From the NCBI GenBank assembly GCA_052168355.1, contig JBQLZQ010000081.1, forward strand, positions 33,067 through 97,066: a stretch of 64,000 nucleotides of DNA. Direction: 5' to 3'. Positions 24,050 through 32,803 of this stretch are shown one piece after another; the first letter of the stretch is position 1; each line of letters starts with the position of its first letter. This stretch comes from JBQLZQ01 sp052168355 (GTDB taxonomy: Bacteria; Pseudomonadota; Alphaproteobacteria; DSM-16000; Inquilinaceae). Both the position numbers and the translations under genes were made by a program. The notes beneath the pieces were generated by a model that was given only the letters and a program-made list of their open reading frames with translations, made no database searches and had not been told where the DNA came from.

Positions 24050-24982
24050 ATGAAAATTATCGCCTGCAACAGCAACCGCCCGCTGAGCGAGGCGATATCG
24101 GCCTGCCTTTCCACCCCTTTGGCGAAAGCCAGCATTCGGCGATTCGCCGATATGGAAGTATTCGTCGAGATCCTGGAGAATGTCCGCGGCGAGGATGTGT
24201 TCGTCATCCAGTCGACCAGCTTTCCGGCCAACGACAACCTGATGGAGCTGCTGGTCACCCTGGATGCGCTGCGCCGCAGTTCGGCCCGCCGGATCACGGC
24301 CGTCCTGCCCTATTTCGGCTATGCCCGGCAGGATAGGAAGACCAGCCCCCGGACCCCGATATCGGCCAAGCTGGTGGCCAATCTGATCACCAATGCCGGC
24401 GCCGACCGGGTTTTGACCCTGGACCTGCACGCCGGGCAGATTCAGGGCTTCTTCGACATTCCGCTGGACAACCTCGTGTCTGCCCCGGTGTTCGTGACCG
24501 ATATCCAGAAGCGCCGCAACGGCGAGGACCTTGTCATTGTGTCCCCCGACGTCGGCGGTGTCATCCGGGCCCGCAGCCTGGCCAAGCGGCTGGACGCGGA
24601 TCTGGCCATCATCGACAAGCGGCGAGAGCGGGCCGGCGTTTCGGAGGTCATGAACGTCATCGGCGACGTGGCCGGGCGGCGGTGCATCCTGGTCGACGAC
24701 ATCGTCGACAGCGCCGGTACCCTGTGCAATGCGGCCAACGCCCTGAAGGAAGAAGGGGCCGACACGGTCAGCGCCTACGTGACCCACGGGGTCCTGTCCG
24801 GCGGGGCGGTGGCCAGGGTCACGGCCTCCCCCCTGGAGGAGCTGGTGACCACCGACAGCATCCTGGCCACCGAGGCCATGCGGGTCAGCCACAACCTGCG
24901 CCAGCTCAGCATCGCCGAGCTGATGGCCGAGGCGATCGCCAGGATTTCCGAGGAGCGCTCGGTTTCCAGCCTTTTCAATTGA
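24050..24982 (+). CDS. prs: Ribose-phosphate pyrophosphokinase
   Basis: This enzyme makes PRPP from ribose 5-phosphate and ATP for nucleotide, histidine and tryptophan synthesis. The 310-residue protein has the class I features: FADMEVFVEILENVRGEDVFVIQST, the flexible catalytic segment YFGYARQDRK near residue 95, TLDLHAGQIQGFFDIPLDN (magnesium/ribose site) and the PRPP-binding loop CILVDDIVDSAGTL near residue 215. Length and motifs are canonical. It has its own promoter at 23930-23958, and rplY follows 145 bases later. Confidence 0.98.
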   Translation: MKIIACNSNRPLSEAISACLSTPLAKASIRRFADMEVFVEILENVRGEDVFVIQSTSFPANDNLMELLVTLDALRRSSARRITAVLPYFGYARQDRKTSPRTPISAKLVANLITNAGADRVLTLDLHAGQIQGFFDIPLDNLVSAPVFVTDIQKRRNGEDLVIVSPDVGGVIRARSLAKRLDADLAIIDKRRERAGVSEVMNVIGDVAGRRCILVDDIVDSAGTLCNAANALKEEGADTVSAYVTHGVLSGGAVARVTASPLEELVTTDSILATEAMRVSHNLRQLSIAELMAEAIARISEERSVSSLFN

Positions 24983-24989
24983 CCGGCGA

Positions 24990-25019
24990 TGGACAACCCC
25001 GCCCGGATGTTGCTATAGC
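24990..25019 (+). promoter_or_regulatory. Possible promoter of rplY-pth-ychF with overlapping palindrome
   Basis: TGGACA at 24990-24995 and TATAGC at 25014-25019 are 18 bases apart. The -10 sits inside the perfect 14-bp palindrome GTTGCTATAGCAAC (25009-25022), which could be a regulator site. Confidence 0.4.
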
Positions 25020-25126
25020 AACGCCCGTTCTATGAGAAATGGCGGCGTCGGCACCCCTGGAGGCCGGCGCCTTTCTGCTCTGGCGGCTTGGCCGCCCGGG
25101 CAAAATCTGTTCGAGGAGTATCCGCA

Positions 25127-25777
25127 ATGGCCGAAACCATCGCCATCACGGCCCAATTGCGCGACCGGGCCGGTAAGGGGGCAGCACGGGCAGCGCGACG
25201 GGACGGGATGATCCCCGGCGTCATCTACGGCGCCAAAGAGCCGCCAGTCTTGATTAACGTGGACGGGAGATCGCTGGTCAAGCTGCTGCGCGACCCGGCC
25301 TTCGCCAGCCATCTCTACGACGTGGCCGTGGACGGCGGAAAACAGCACGTCCTGGCCCGCGACGTCCAGCTGGACCCGGTGACGGACCGTCCCCTGCACA
25401 TCGACTTTCTGCGGGTCAGCGACCGGACGACCATCGCCATCGATATTCCGGTCCAGTTCATCAATGACGAGGCTTCCCCGGGGATCAAGCGGGGCGGTGT
25501 GCTCAACGTCGTGCGGCACACGATCGAGCTGGTCTGCCGCGCCGACAGCATTCCCGAACATCTGACCGTGGATCTGACCGGTCTGGAGGTGGGCGACAGC
25601 GTGCATATCAGCGCCATCGCCCTGCCCGCCGGTGTGCGGCCGACGATCACCGACCGCGACTTCACCGTGGCCACCATCGCCGCCCCGACCGTGGCCCGCG
25701 AAGAGGAGGCCGAGGAAGCCGAGGCCGCCGAGGAAGGCACCGAGGCGGAGGCCGACGAGACCGACGACAAGGAGTAA
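25127..25777 (+). CDS. rplY: 50S ribosomal protein L25 (Ctc form)
   Basis: L25 binds 5S rRNA. The 216-residue protein is the long Ctc/TL5 type: an N-terminal RNA-binding domain (ITAQLRDRAGKGAARAARRDGMIPGVIYG) and a C-terminal beta domain, then an acidic tail of Glu/Ala (EEEAEEAEAAEEGTEAEADE) common in alphaproteobacteria. GAGGAG lies about 8 bases before the ATG at 25127, which decides against the longer frame from 25088. It leads the rplY-pth-ychF group, an order widely conserved. Confidence 0.97.
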   Translation: MAETIAITAQLRDRAGKGAARAARRDGMIPGVIYGAKEPPVLINVDGRSLVKLLRDPAFASHLYDVAVDGGKQHVLARDVQLDPVTDRPLHIDFLRVSDRTTIAIDIPVQFINDEASPGIKRGGVLNVVRHTIELVCRADSIPEHLTVDLTGLEVGDSVHISAIALPAGVRPTITDRDFTVATIAAPTVAREEEAEEAEAAEEGTEAEADETDDKE

Positions 25778-25784
25778 CGAAAAC

Positions 25785-25822
25785 GGGAGGGCAACGGCCC
25801 GCGTTGCCATGGGCGCCCTCCT
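25785..25822 (+). terminator. Hairpin between rplY and pth (possible attenuator)
   Basis: GGAGGGC at 25786-25792 pairs with GCCCTCC at 25815-25821, and an inner GGCAACG/CGTTGCC pairing is mutually compatible only in part, so two folds compete. No T-run follows. It may reduce read-through from rplY into pth. Confidence 0.35.
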
Positions 25823-25874
25823 GTTGCCGTAACACCCATTGTCTTCCGGTGATCGTGGGGACCGAGGATGAACC

Positions 25875-26447
25875 ATGCTGCTGCTCGTCGGGCTGGGCAA
25901 CCCAGGCTCCCAATACGCTTACCACCGGCACAATATCGGGTTCATGGCGCTGGACGACATTGTCGAGCGCCATGGGTTCGGGCCGTTCCGCAGCCGCTTC
26001 CGGGGGCAGGTCGCCGAGGGTACTCTCGATGGCGTCAAGACGATCGCGCTCAAGCCCCTGACGTTCATGAACGAATCCGGGCGTTCGGTCGGCGAGGCGG
26101 TCCGCTTCTACAAGCTGGCGCCGGAGAACATCATCGTCATCCATGACGAGCTGGATCTCGCGCCCGGCAAATGCAAGGTCAAGCGCGGCGGCGGTGCGGG
26201 AGGGCACAACGGGCTGCGCGATCTCGACGCCCATATCGGCAAGGACTATTGGCGCGTGCGGCTGGGCATCGGGCATCCGGGACACAAGGATCGGGTCCAC
26301 GGCTATGTGCTGCATGATTTCGCCAAGACCGACGAGGCCTGGCTGGACCCGCTGCTGGAAGCCGTGGCCGATGCGATCCCCCTGTTGGCCGCGTCCGAGC
26401 CTGAGCGATTCATGACCAAGGTCGCGTTGCTGACCCAAGCCGCGTGA
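25875..26447 (+). CDS. pth: Peptidyl-tRNA hydrolase
   Basis: Pth frees tRNA from peptidyl-tRNAs that drop off the ribosome. The 190-residue protein shows LLLVGLGNPGSQYAYHRHNIGFMALD with the catalytic His, LKPLTFMNESGRSV, the catalytic Asp in VIHDELDLAPGKCKVKRGGGAGGHNGLRD and RLGIGHPGHKDRVHGYVL. All catalytic positions (N10, H20, N68, D93, N114 by E. coli numbering) appear to be present. It lies between rplY and ychF. Confidence 0.98.
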   Translation: MLLLVGLGNPGSQYAYHRHNIGFMALDDIVERHGFGPFRSRFRGQVAEGTLDGVKTIALKPLTFMNESGRSVGEAVRFYKLAPENIIVIHDELDLAPGKCKVKRGGGAGGHNGLRDLDAHIGKDYWRVRLGIGHPGHKDRVHGYVLHDFAKTDEAWLDPLLEAVADAIPLLAASEPERFMTKVALLTQAA

Positions 26448-26478
26448 CGGCAATTCTTCTTATTTTCGGATCGGTGCC

Positions 26479-27579
26479 ATGGGTTTCAACTGCGGAATTG
26501 TCGGCCTGCCCAATGTGGGCAAATCGACCCTGTTCAACGCCCTGACGTCGACCCAGGCGGCGGAGGCGGCCAACTACCCGTTCTGCACGATCGAGCCCAA
26601 CACCGGCCGCGTCGGTGTCCCGGATCCCCGGCTTGATCGGTTGGCCGCCATCGCCAAATCCGCCAAAACCATTCCCACCCAGCTGGAGTTCGTGGACATC
26701 GCCGGTCTGGTCCGGGGCGCCTCCAAGGGCGAGGGGCTGGGCAACCAGTTTCTGGGCAATATCCGGCAGGTCGACGCCATCGTCCATGTGCTGCGCTGCT
26801 TCGAGGACGATGACGTGACCCATGTCGAAGGGACGGTGGATCCGGTCCGCGACGCCGAAACGGTCGAGACCGAGCTGATGCTGGCCGACATGGACAGCCT
26901 GGAACGGCGCGTCCACGCGCTGCAGAAAAAGGCCCGTGGGGCCGATGCCGACGCCAAGGCCGAATTGGCGGTGGCCGAGCGGGCGCTGACCGTGCTTCAG
27001 CAGGGCCGCCCGGCCCGCCAAACCGACCTGACCGCCGACGAGCGGCCGGTCTTCGACCGGCTGGAACTTCTAACCGGCAAGCCGGTTCTGTATGTCTGCA
27101 ACGTCGCGGAGGCCGAGGCCGCGACGGGCAACGATCACAGCCGCCGGGTCGTGGAGATGGCCAATGCCGCGGGCGCCGAAACGGTGATCATCTCGGCCGC
27201 CATCGAAGCCGAGCTGGCCCAGTTGACCGACCCGGACGAAAAGCAGGAATTTCTGGAGACCCTGGGGCTGGACGAACCGGGATTGGCGAAGATCATCCGG
27301 GCCGGCTATCGCCTGCTGGGCCTGCTCACCTTCTTTACGGTCGGGCCAAAGGAGGCGCGGGCCTGGACGGTGGAACGCGGCGCCACGGCGCCGGCCGCGG
27401 CCGGTGTCATCCATACCGATTTCCAGCGCGGTTTCATCCGGGCGGAGACCATCGACTACGAAAGCTTTGTCGCGCTGGGCGGCGAGCAGCCAAGCAAGGA
27501 AGCCGGCAAGATGCGCCAGGAAGGCAAGGAGTACCGGGTCCAGGACGGCGACATCTTTCACTTCCGCTTCAACGTCTGA
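26479..27579 (+). CDS. ychF: Redox-regulated ATPase YchF (Obg family)
   Basis: YchF is a ribosome-associated Obg-family P-loop NTPase that prefers ATP and is linked to oxidative-stress responses. The 366-residue protein has GLPNVGKSTLFNALT (Walker A), DIAGLVRGASKGEGLGNQFL (switch region), the NxxE-type variant around YVCNVAE in place of the GTP-specific NKxD, and a C-terminal TGS domain ending KEYRVQDGDIFHFRFNV. It is 31 bases after pth. Confidence 0.97.
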   Translation: MGFNCGIVGLPNVGKSTLFNALTSTQAAEAANYPFCTIEPNTGRVGVPDPRLDRLAAIAKSAKTIPTQLEFVDIAGLVRGASKGEGLGNQFLGNIRQVDAIVHVLRCFEDDDVTHVEGTVDPVRDAETVETELMLADMDSLERRVHALQKKARGADADAKAELAVAERALTVLQQGRPARQTDLTADERPVFDRLELLTGKPVLYVCNVAEAEAATGNDHSRRVVEMANAAGAETVIISAAIEAELAQLTDPDEKQEFLETLGLDEPGLAKIIRAGYRLLGLLTFFTVGPKEARAWTVERGATAPAAAGVIHTDFQRGFIRAETIDYESFVALGGEQPSKEAGKMRQEGKEYRVQDGDIFHFRFNV

Positions 27580-27588
27580 GAGCCCGGC

Positions 27589-27999
27589 ATGGCGGCGAAG
27601 GGCGACGACGCAATCGACTTCACGACTCTGCGTCCCGGCGACAAACCCAACCGCTATCTGGTCTGTCCGCCCGGTCTGGGCGTCGTAGCCCCGGACGAAG
27701 CGTCGCCGGTGTTCGACCTGCCGGTCGATACGCTGGAACGGCGTTGGTTCGATATGACCGCGCGGCAGAAAAGGGTCACGCGGACCGCCGCCGACCCGAC
27801 CTTGCGCCAATACACTTTTGTCCAAAGATCGCGGATCTTGGGCTTTCCCGACGTGATAACGGTGCGGTTCATACCCCTCGACGATGCGACCTCGACTCTG
27901 GCCGTCTTCAGCCGGTCGCGGTATGGCCACACCGATTTCGGGGTCAACCGCAAGCGGGTGCAGGCGTGGCTGGCGGCGTTGCGGGCCAAGGTGCCCTGA
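27589..27999 (+). CDS. DUF1499 domain-containing protein
   Basis: The 136-residue protein has the DUF1499 pattern: a Cys-Pro near residue 26 (RYLVCPPG), a central DMTARQKRVTRTA and the C-terminal VQRSRILGFPDVITVRFIPLDDATSTLAVFSRSRYGHTDFGVNRKRV. The S-R-S-R-Y-G-x-x-D-x-G-V-N motif is the family hallmark. The function is unknown and there is no signal peptide in this copy. It follows ychF after 9 bases. Confidence 0.88.
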   Translation: MAAKGDDAIDFTTLRPGDKPNRYLVCPPGLGVVAPDEASPVFDLPVDTLERRWFDMTARQKRVTRTAADPTLRQYTFVQRSRILGFPDVITVRFIPLDDATSTLAVFSRSRYGHTDFGVNRKRVQAWLAALRAKVP

Positions 28000-28130
28000 C
28001 GGCCGTACCGAGCCTTTCGCCGCAGCCATTGTCGGAAATCCTGTGCTCCCCTGTTGCCCAGGGACGCCGTCTCCCGTCTAATCAGGGATTGTCGCCGAGG
28101 CGCCCGGATCGGGCGTCCTTCCTGCAGGAG

Positions 28131-28907
28131 ATGGAGTTGCCGCTTCTTTCGGTTCGGGGTCTGGCCCGCAGTTTCTATGGCGTTCAGGCCCTGTCCGGAG
28201 CCGATCTGGATGTCGAGGCCGGCACCATCACGGGGCTGATCGGCCCGAACGGCGCCGGCAAGACCACCCTGTTCAACTGTATCACCGGGCTGGTGCCGCC
28301 CCAGAGCGGGCGCGTGACCTTCGACGGAACCGACCTGACGGGGTGGCGGCCGGAAGCCGTGACAGGACGCGGTCTGGTGCGCACCTTTCAGATCGCCCGG
28401 GGCTTTCCGCGGCTGACGGTGTTCGAGAACCTTCTGCTGTACGGCGCGCGCCAGGACGGCGAGGGTCTGGGTGCGGTGTTTTTCGCCCCGGCCCGTGTCC
28501 GTCGCCGGGAAACCGCGCTGAAGGAGCGGGCGCTGGCCATCGCCGAACGCCTGAGACTGAAACCGGTGATCGACAACCCGGCCTCGGCCCTGTCCGGTGG
28601 TCAGAAGAAATTGCTGGAGATCGGCCGGGCGCTGATGACCGATCCCAAGCTGATCCTGCTGGACGAGCCGATCGCCGGCGTCAACCCGACCCTTTCGCGC
28701 GCCATCGGCGAGCATCTGACGGCCCTGAAGGAGGACGGACTGACCTTTCTGGTGATCGAGCACGACATGGATATCGTGGCGCGGCTATGCGACACCGTCA
28801 CCGTGATGGTGGAAGGACGGCGGCTGATGAGCGGATCGTTCGCGGATGTGCAGGGCGACCCGCGGGTGCAGAGCGCCTATATGGGCGGCCGCGCGTTGGC
28901 GTCATGA
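28131..28907 (+). CDS. livG: Branched-chain amino acid-type ABC transporter ATP-binding protein (LivG)
   Basis: This is the first ATPase of a HAAT-family importer. The 258 residues contain Walker A (GPNGAGKTTLFN), the LivG-specific VRTFQIARGFPRLTVFENLL, the ABC signature LSGGQKKLLEIGRALMTDPKLILLDEP and the H-loop VIEHDMD. The translation start is debatable: AGGAG lies directly against the ATG at 28131, whereas an in-frame TTG at 28137 has the same AGGAG six bases upstream, a better spacing. The stop overlaps livF by ATGA. The operon is livG-livF-binding protein-livH-livM-GAF. Confidence 0.92.
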   Translation: MELPLLSVRGLARSFYGVQALSGADLDVEAGTITGLIGPNGAGKTTLFNCITGLVPPQSGRVTFDGTDLTGWRPEAVTGRGLVRTFQIARGFPRLTVFENLLLYGARQDGEGLGAVFFAPARVRRRETALKERALAIAERLRLKPVIDNPASALSGGQKKLLEIGRALMTDPKLILLDEPIAGVNPTLSRAIGEHLTALKEDGLTFLVIEHDMDIVARLCDTVTVMVEGRRLMSGSFADVQGDPRVQSAYMGGRALAS

Positions 28908-29659
28908 CCCAAAGCGCCGACACGATTGCGGCGGCGCCGGCCGCGGACACCCGCCCCGTGCTGCGCGTCCGCGGCATGGTCGCCGGGTACACCAGCGCCG
29001 ATCTGATCCTGAAGGGTGTCGATCTGGACATCGGGCGGGACGAGATCGTCTGCATCATCGGCCCCAACGGGGCCGGAAAATCCACCTTTCTCAAGGCGGT
29101 GGCCGGGCTGCTCAAACCGTCGGCCGGGACGGTTTCTTTCCAGGGGACGAGCATCGCCGGCCTGCCGGCCCGCCAGATCGCGCGTCTTGGCATCGCCTTC
29201 GTCCCCCAGGAAGCCAACATCTTTCCCACCATGTCGGTGCGCGAGAACCTGGAAATGGGGGCGTTCACGGACCCCAAGAACGCCAGGGCCAGGATCGATG
29301 CCCAGTTCGACCGCTTCCCGGTGCTGGCCGAAAAGCGGCGCCACGCCGCCCGCACACTGTCGGGCGGCCAGCGACAGATGCTGGCAATGGCCATCGCCCT
29401 GATGGTCGCGCCCCACCTGCTGCTGCTCGACGAACCGTCCGCCGGGCTGTCGCCGGCGGCGGCCCTGCAGCTTTTCGAGACCATCCGCGGCATTCATGCC
29501 GACGGCGTGGCCATCGGTCTTGTGGAGCAGAACGCCGCCGAGGCGCTGGCTCTGTCGACCCGCGGCTATATCCTGGTCGACGGGAAAAACAGCCGGGACG
29601 GGCCCGCCGACCGGCTTGCGACCGACCCCGAGGTCAAAAGGCTCTTTCTCGGGGGATAG
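28904..29659 (+). CDS. livF: Branched-chain amino acid-type ABC transporter ATP-binding protein (LivF)
   Basis: This is the second ATPase of the importer, 251 residues. It has Walker A (GPNGAGKSTFLK), FVPQEANIFPTMSVRENLEMGAF, the signature LSGGQRQMLAMAIALM and Walker B LLLLDEPSAGLSP, followed by LVEQNAAEAL. The last motif with Gln-Asn is typical of LivF. The ATG at 28904 overlaps the livG stop, so the pair is translationally coupled. The first 20 residues are a poorly conserved Ala-rich leader. Confidence 0.93.
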   Translation: MTQSADTIAAAPAADTRPVLRVRGMVAGYTSADLILKGVDLDIGRDEIVCIIGPNGAGKSTFLKAVAGLLKPSAGTVSFQGTSIAGLPARQIARLGIAFVPQEANIFPTMSVRENLEMGAFTDPKNARARIDAQFDRFPVLAEKRRHAARTLSGGQRQMLAMAIALMVAPHLLLLDEPSAGLSPAAALQLFETIRGIHADGVAIGLVEQNAAEALALSTRGYILVDGKNSRDGPADRLATDPEVKRLFLGG

Positions 29660-29703
29660 TTGGAAGACTCTCAAGAAAAACGCATCAACAGAGGAGATCC
29701 GTC

Positions 29704-30909
29704 ATGTCCGTCGTTTCCCACACCACCCGCCGCACCGTTCTCAAGGGAGCGGCGGCCACGGCCGGCCTGTTCGCGGCACCTGCCGTACTGCGCGCCCAGG
29801 CTGCCCCGATCAAGATCGCTACGCTGACGCCCCTGACCGGCGCCGGCGGCAACTACGGACCGTCGATGCGGGACGCGGTGGTCGGCGTCGTGCAGGCGGT
29901 GAACGAAGCCGGCGGCGTGCTGGGCCGGCAGATCGAAGTCGTCTCCGACGACACCCAGACAAACCCGGAAGCCGCCGTGCGCGCTGCGCGGAAGCTGATC
30001 GACGTCGACGACGTGGCCGCCATCATGGGCACATGGGCATCGGCCTGCACCACCGCCGTGGCGCCCCTGTGCTGGGAGGCCAATCGCCTGCTGTTCACCG
30101 TGTCGGGCGCCGATTCCATCACCCTGCTGCCGCATCAAGGGTTCATTTTCCGAACCCAGCCCAACTCAAAGCTGCAGATCCGGGTGGCGAGCGAATTCAT
30201 GCTGGCCGAAGGCGCGACAAGTCTTGCCTGGATCGGCCCGCAGACCCCGTTCGCCCAGTCGTCCATCGACATCATGACCGAGGTCGGCGCGGCCGGCGGC
30301 GCCGAGACCGCGTCGCTGATCTATGAGGCCGACAAGACGACCTACCGGTCCGAGGTCGATCAGATCCTGCGCTCCAACCCCGACTTTCTCATGCTGGGCG
30401 GCTATGCCACCGATTCGACCATCCTGCTCAAGGATCTGTTCCAGGCCGGCTACGAAGGCCGGATCATCGGCCCGGCTTACGCGGTCAACGCATCGCTGCT
30501 GGAAGCGTTGCCGCCGGAGGTGACACAGGGGATCTTCACGTGGGAGGGATCGCCGGCGGTCGATTCGGGCGCCTATGAACGGGTCAAGGCGATCCTGGGC
30601 GTCGACGATGTCGACCCCTATTCGGCCCAGACCTACGATCACGCCAGCTTGTGCGTGATGGCCATGGCCGCCGCCGGCACCGACGACCCCACCGCCGTGC
30701 GCGACGCGGTGCGCACGATCAGCCAGGGCGACGGCGAAACGGTCGACAACGCGGTCGACGGGCTGAAGGCGCTGGCCGCTGGAAAGGCGATCAACTATTC
30801 CGGCGCCAGCGGCCCCTGCGATTTCGACGAGGTCGGCGACATCACCGGCGTCCTGTTCCTGTTCAAGCAGATTGAGGACGGCGCCGCGCAGGTCTTCCGC
30901 CGGGTCTGA
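29704..30909 (+). CDS. ABC transporter substrate-binding protein, branched-chain amino acid/amide type
   Basis: This is the periplasmic ligand-binding component. The 401-residue protein begins with a twin-arginine-like signal peptide (TTRRTVLKGAAATAGLFAAPAVLRAQA) and continues PIKIATLTPLTGAGGNYGPSM, the periplasmic-binding type 1 fold of LivJ/urea/amide receptors. The ligand is not determined; the sequence is closer to the general amide/amino acid group than to LivJ as far as I can judge. GAGGAGATCC precedes the ATG at 29704. A strong hairpin at 30925-30958 follows the stop. Confidence 0.88.
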   Translation: MSVVSHTTRRTVLKGAAATAGLFAAPAVLRAQAAPIKIATLTPLTGAGGNYGPSMRDAVVGVVQAVNEAGGVLGRQIEVVSDDTQTNPEAAVRAARKLIDVDDVAAIMGTWASACTTAVAPLCWEANRLLFTVSGADSITLLPHQGFIFRTQPNSKLQIRVASEFMLAEGATSLAWIGPQTPFAQSSIDIMTEVGAAGGAETASLIYEADKTTYRSEVDQILRSNPDFLMLGGYATDSTILLKDLFQAGYEGRIIGPAYAVNASLLEALPPEVTQGIFTWEGSPAVDSGAYERVKAILGVDDVDPYSAQTYDHASLCVMAMAAAGTDDPTAVRDAVRTISQGDGETVDNAVDGLKALAAGKAINYSGASGPCDFDEVGDITGVLFLFKQIEDGAAQVFRRV

Positions 30910-30924
30910 CGACACCATTCGATC

Positions 30925-30958
30925 GGGGAGGGCGCGGCCGGTTCGCCGCGTCCTCCCC
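30925..30958 (+). terminator. Strong intercistronic hairpin after the binding-protein gene
   Basis: GGGGAGG-G-CGCGGC pairs with GCCGCG-T-CCTCCCC around a 6-base loop (CGGTTC), a 14-bp stem with one G-T wobble. It has no T-run. At this place in transporter operons such stems protect the upstream mRNA, keeping binding protein in excess over the permeases; that role is inferred. Confidence 0.65.
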
Positions 30959-31001
30959 CACCTATTCCGAATCCGCCGCCCCATGAAGGACGCCGCCCCT
31001 C

Positions 31002-31868
31002 GTGCTTGACCTGGTCCCCCAGCTTCTCGTCAACGGCATTATCCAGGGCACGTTGCTGGCGGTGCCGACCATCGGCTTCACGGCGATCTTCGCGGTGCTG
31101 CGGTTTCCGAATTTCGCCGTGGCCAGCCACGCCACGGTCGGGGCGTTCGCAGGCTACGCGGCGAATGTCTGGCTGGGTCTGCCGCCGGGACCGGCGCTGT
31201 TGTGCGCCTTTGTCATCGCCGGTCTGGTGGGGCTCGTTTCCGACGAGATCGTGCTGAAGCCGATGCGCCCTCACGGTGCCCTGACCGCGGCCATCGCCTC
31301 CATCGCCCTGACCATCGTCCTGGAAAACATGGTGCGCTTCGGGTTCGGCAACGCGCTTCGGGGCTACGATCTGCCCATCGTGCGGGACTGGCGCGTGCTG
31401 GGCATCCGCGTCGGACCGCAACAGTTGGAGAACATGGCCTTTGCCATCGCCGTCATGGCCGTGGTGTTCGCCTTTCTGGCCTTCACCCGCATGGGCAAGG
31501 CGATGCGCGCCGTTGCCGACAACCCGATGCTGGCCGATCTCAAGGGCATCAATGCCGATCAAGTGGGACGCATGGCCGCTTTTTTCGGCATGGGGCTGGT
31601 CGGTGCCGGCGGCATGCTGCTGGGGCTCGGCACCTCCATCGACCCGCTGACCGGGTTCCGCTTCATCCTGTCGATCTTCGCCGCCGCCGTTGTCGGCGGG
31701 CTGGGGTCCATTCCGGGCGCCGTGGCCGGCGCGATGATCGTGGGCATCGGCGAGGAGCTGTCGCTGGTGGTCCTGGAACCGACCTACAAGAGCGCCGTCG
31801 GCTTTATCGCCATCCTGATTGTTCTCAGCCTGCGGCCGCGCGGGCTTTTGGGCGAACGGGCCTACTAG
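31002..31868 (+). CDS. livH: Branched-chain amino acid-type ABC transporter permease (LivH)
   Basis: This inner-membrane permease has about eight helices across 288 residues. It shows the LivH pattern LLVNGIIQGTLLAVPTIGFTAIF at the start, the cytoplasmic contact loop MRAVADNPMLADLKGIN near residue 170 and GLGSIPGAVAGAMIVGIGEEL near the C terminus. The start used is GTG at 31002, 92 bases after the binding-protein stop and beyond the hairpin. livM follows after 26 bases. Confidence 0.93.
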   Translation: MLDLVPQLLVNGIIQGTLLAVPTIGFTAIFAVLRFPNFAVASHATVGAFAGYAANVWLGLPPGPALLCAFVIAGLVGLVSDEIVLKPMRPHGALTAAIASIALTIVLENMVRFGFGNALRGYDLPIVRDWRVLGIRVGPQQLENMAFAIAVMAVVFAFLAFTRMGKAMRAVADNPMLADLKGINADQVGRMAAFFGMGLVGAGGMLLGLGTSIDPLTGFRFILSIFAAAVVGGLGSIPGAVAGAMIVGIGEELSLVVLEPTYKSAVGFIAILIVLSLRPRGLLGERAY

Positions 31869-31894
31869 GACCAAGTCACTAGGACACCGGAACG

Positions 31895-32803
31895 ATGGAA
31901 AATTACCTGATCGCGCTGGTCACCACCGGGGCCCTCTACGCGCTGCTGGCGCTGGGCCTCAATATCATGTGGGGTCTGACCGGGATGATCAATCTGGGGT
32001 TGGCCGGGTTCTTCGCCTTCGGCGCCTATGTGTCGGCCATCGCCACCACCCGGGGCGACATGCCGATCCTGGTCGGCGTCGTCCTGGCCATCCTGGGAGC
32101 GGCGGCGGCTGGGGCGATCCTGGCGGCCGCGACGCTGCGGCTGCGCGGCGACTATCTGGCCATCGTCACGCTGGGGTTCGCCGAAACCATCCGGCTGATC
32201 GCCTCCAACGAGATCTGGCTGACCAACGGCATCGACGGCATCTCGGGCATCCCGGGGCCCCTGCGCGGCAGCCTGAGCCCGCAAGAATTCAACCTGCTGT
32301 TCTGCGTCATCACCCTGGCGGTGGTCGGCGCGGTGCTGCTGGCCGCCCAGCGGTTGGCGCGAAGTCCTTACGGTCGGGTGTTGCGGGCCATCCGCGACGA
32401 CGAGCAGGTCGCGGCCGTGGCCGGCAAGCCGGTGCGCCGTTTCAAGGTGGAAGCCTTTGCCATCGGCGCCGGCGTGATGGGACTGGCCGGCGCTCTCTAC
32501 GGGCACTTCAACAGCTATGTCGCGCCGGATATCTTCCGCCCGCTCATAACCATCTACATCTTTCTGGCTCTGACCGCGGGTGGTACCGGCAACAATCGCG
32601 GCGCCATCGTCGGGGCGGCCCTGGTCATCGTCACGCTGGAAGCGTCGCGCTTCATGAAGGACCTGCTGCCGTTTCTGACCGGTGTCCAGTTGGCCGCCTT
32701 TCGGGAGATCCTGATCGGCACGATCCTCATTCTCGTCATGCGGTTCCGGCCGCAGGGTCTGTTGCCCGAACGACCGTCCGTTCTAGCGGAGCCATCGCGA
32801 TGA
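31895..32803 (+). CDS. livM: Branched-chain amino acid-type ABC transporter permease (LivM)
   Basis: This is the second permease subunit, 302 residues with about eight to ten helices. The N terminus (YALLALGLNIMWGLTGMINLGLAGFFAFGAY) and the motif RSPYGRVLRAIRDDEQVAAVAGKPVRRFKVEAFAIGAG are characteristic of LivM. It ends GLLPERPSVLAEPSR. Its TGA stop overlaps the ATG of the GAF-domain gene, so all six genes from livG onward are likely one transcriptional unit. Confidence 0.93.
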   Translation: MENYLIALVTTGALYALLALGLNIMWGLTGMINLGLAGFFAFGAYVSAIATTRGDMPILVGVVLAILGAAAAGAILAAATLRLRGDYLAIVTLGFAETIRLIASNEIWLTNGIDGISGIPGPLRGSLSPQEFNLLFCVITLAVVGAVLLAAQRLARSPYGRVLRAIRDDEQVAAVAGKPVRRFKVEAFAIGAGVMGLAGALYGHFNSYVAPDIFRPLITIYIFLALTAGGTGNNRGAIVGAALVIVTLEASRFMKDLLPFLTGVQLAAFREILIGTILILVMRFRPQGLLPERPSVLAEPSR

